Source: Bradyrhizobium campsiandrae (lineage in GTDB: Bacteria > Pseudomonadota > Alphaproteobacteria > Rhizobiales > Xanthobacteraceae). From it: a stretch of 64,000 bases of DNA. The position numbers and the translations under genes were made by a program. Position 1 is the first letter of the stretch. Every line of letters begins with the position of its first letter. Positions 63,108-64,000 of this stretch are shown here, piece after piece. The stretch lies in contig NZ_JAANIH010000017.1 of the NCBI RefSeq assembly GCF_014529705.1, positions 62,001 through 126,000 on the forward strand, given 5' to 3'. Below the pieces are notes generated by a model. That model was not told where the DNA came from and searched no databases. It worked only from the letters and a program-made list of their open reading frames with translations.

Positions 63108-64000
63108 ATGGGCAAACTGCTCTTCGCGGTCGCAGCGGCCGCGCTCGCTTTGGCTCCTGTGGTCGCGGAGGCCCAAAGCCCTATCGTCGTCAAGTTCAGC
63201 CACGTCGTCGCCAACGATACCCCGAAGGGCAAGGGCGCGCTCAAGTTCAAGGAACTCGCCGAGAAGTACACCGACGGCAAGGTCAAGATCGAGGTCTATC
63301 CGAACTCCTCGCTCTACAAGGACAAGGAGGAGATCGAGGCGCTGCAGCTCGGCTCGGTGCAGATGCTCGCGCCCTCGACCGCGAAGTTCGCCCCGCTCGG
63401 CATCAAGGAATTCGAAGCGCTCGACCTGCCCTGGCTGTTCAAGGACGACGCGACCTATTCCGCTGCGATGAAGGGCACGGTCGGCAAATGGCTGTTCCAG
63501 AAGCTCGAGGCCAAGGGCATCACCGGGCTCGCTTATTGGGACAACGGCTTCCACATGGTGTCCTCGAATCGCCCGCTGATGAAGCCGGAGGATTTCAAGG
63601 GCCTGAAATTCCGCATCTCCGGATCGAAGGTCGCCGACCAGTATTTCCGCCTGCTCGGTTCGATCCCGCAGATCATGGCCTTCTCGGAAGTCTACCAGGC
63701 GCTGCAGACCGGCGTGGTCGACGGCTGCGAAAACACGGCGTCGAATTACCTGACGCAGAAGTTCTACGAGGTGCAGAAGGACATCACCGTGTCCTATCAC
63801 GCGCATCTGCAATACGCCGTCATCGTCAATTCGAAATTCTGGTCAGGCCTGCCGCCCGAGATCCGCGCCCAGCTCGAGAAGGCGATGGCGGAGGCGACCG
63901 ATTACACCAACCAGATCGCGCATCAGGAGAACGAGGACGCGCTGGCCGAGATCAAGAAGGCGGGCAAGACCACGCTGCATTATCTGAGCGACGACGACCG
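63108..64000 (+). CDS. dctP: TRAP transporter substrate-binding protein DctP, 3'-truncated by window edge
   Basis: The first 297 residues are visible. The signal peptide is MGKLLFAVAAAALALAPVVAEA. The mature part has VVKFSHVVANDTPKGKGALKFKELAEKYTDGKVKIEVYPNSSLYKDKEEIEALQLGSVQM, then the DctP mark GLKFRISGSKVADQYFRLLGSIPQIMAFSEVYQALQTGVVDGCENT. It is a periplasmic receptor for a C4-dicarboxylate-like acid. Membrane subunits are expected downstream, outside the window. GGGGAG precedes the ATG by 8 bases. A 12-bp direct repeat (TTCGCTGCGGCA) lies about 100 bp upstream. Confidence 0.9.
   Translation, partial: MGKLLFAVAAAALALAPVVAEAQSPIVVKFSHVVANDTPKGKGALKFKELAEKYTDGKVKIEVYPNSSLYKDKEEIEALQLGSVQMLAPSTAKFAPLGIKEFEALDLPWLFKDDATYSAAMKGTVGKWLFQKLEAKGITGLAYWDNGFHMVSSNRPLMKPEDFKGLKFRISGSKVADQYFRLLGSIPQIMAFSEVYQALQTGVVDGCENTASNYLTQKFYEVQKDITVSYHAHLQYAVIVNSKFWSGLPPEIRAQLEKAMAEATDYTNQIAHQENEDALAEIKKAGKTTLHYLSDDD

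Overview
The window looks like chromosomal DNA of a high-GC alphaproteobacterium, most likely Bradyrhizobium or a close relative. The reasons are the density of periplasmic binding proteins (ABC, tripartite tricarboxylate and TRAP types), a fused indolepyruvate ferredoxin oxidoreductase, an HGG-motif small protein, and rhizobial-style palindromic intergenic repeats. I saw no rRNA, tRNA, CRISPR array or complete insertion sequence.

Layout. 1-3.7 kb: end of a metallophosphoesterase gene, an orphan ABC binding protein, and a PadR/DUF1700/DUF2807 operon with a repeat-rich operator. 3.7-5.9 kb: an AT-richer island with a CHAT (caspase-like) protease gene behind a small ribbon-helix-helix-like gene. 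5.9-15.2 kb: a single-domain response regulator, a two-gene HGG cassette, a Bug-type binding protein, a lytic transglycosylase, a VOC protein, the urate hydroxylase PuuD, a PQQ sugar dehydrogenase-like protein, and an SDR plus carboxymuconolactone-decarboxylase-like pair. 15.6-19.5 kb: cyoABCD quinol oxidase. 19.7-30.4 kb: a nuclease-like protein, a GMC oxidoreductase with its small partner, an HtrA-like protease, a flavin dehydrogenase, the indolepyruvate oxidoreductase and a hotdog-like protein. 30.5-32.9 kb: a cysteine hydrolase and purine-type permease behind an excellent sigma-54 promoter, which suggests nitrogen scavenging. 33-38.2 kb: an S9 peptidase and a sugar ABC importer without its ATPase. 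38.2-44.2 kb: iorA-iorB-soxF-soxX-soxY-soxZ-soxA, a sulfur-oxidation set without soxB or soxCD, downstream of a molybdenum hydroxylase.

44.5-52.3 kb: a cobalamin-binding radical SAM protein, a 731-residue membrane-anchored protein with a phospholipase A2-like His-Asp site, an MFS transporter divergent from an isopropylmalate dehydrogenase-like enzyme, and a frameshifted epoxide hydrolase. 52.5-57.2 kb: a NitT/TauT-type ABC importer converging on an ornithine cyclodeaminase-like gene and a leaderless PhnD-like gene. Near-identical GntR/HutC-type operators sit upstream of both outer genes, so the five genes look like one regulon. 57.5-61.1 kb: a 1209-residue type I secretion-style adhesin with a 358-residue internal duplication. 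61.2-64 kb: an SDR without the usual catalytic Tyr, trans-aconitate methyltransferase, and the start of a TRAP binding protein gene.

The best candidates for undescribed biology are the CHAT plus small-protein module, the PLA2-like protein, and the operator-bracketed importer/cyclodeaminase regulon. All functions are read from sequence by eye; no database search was run.
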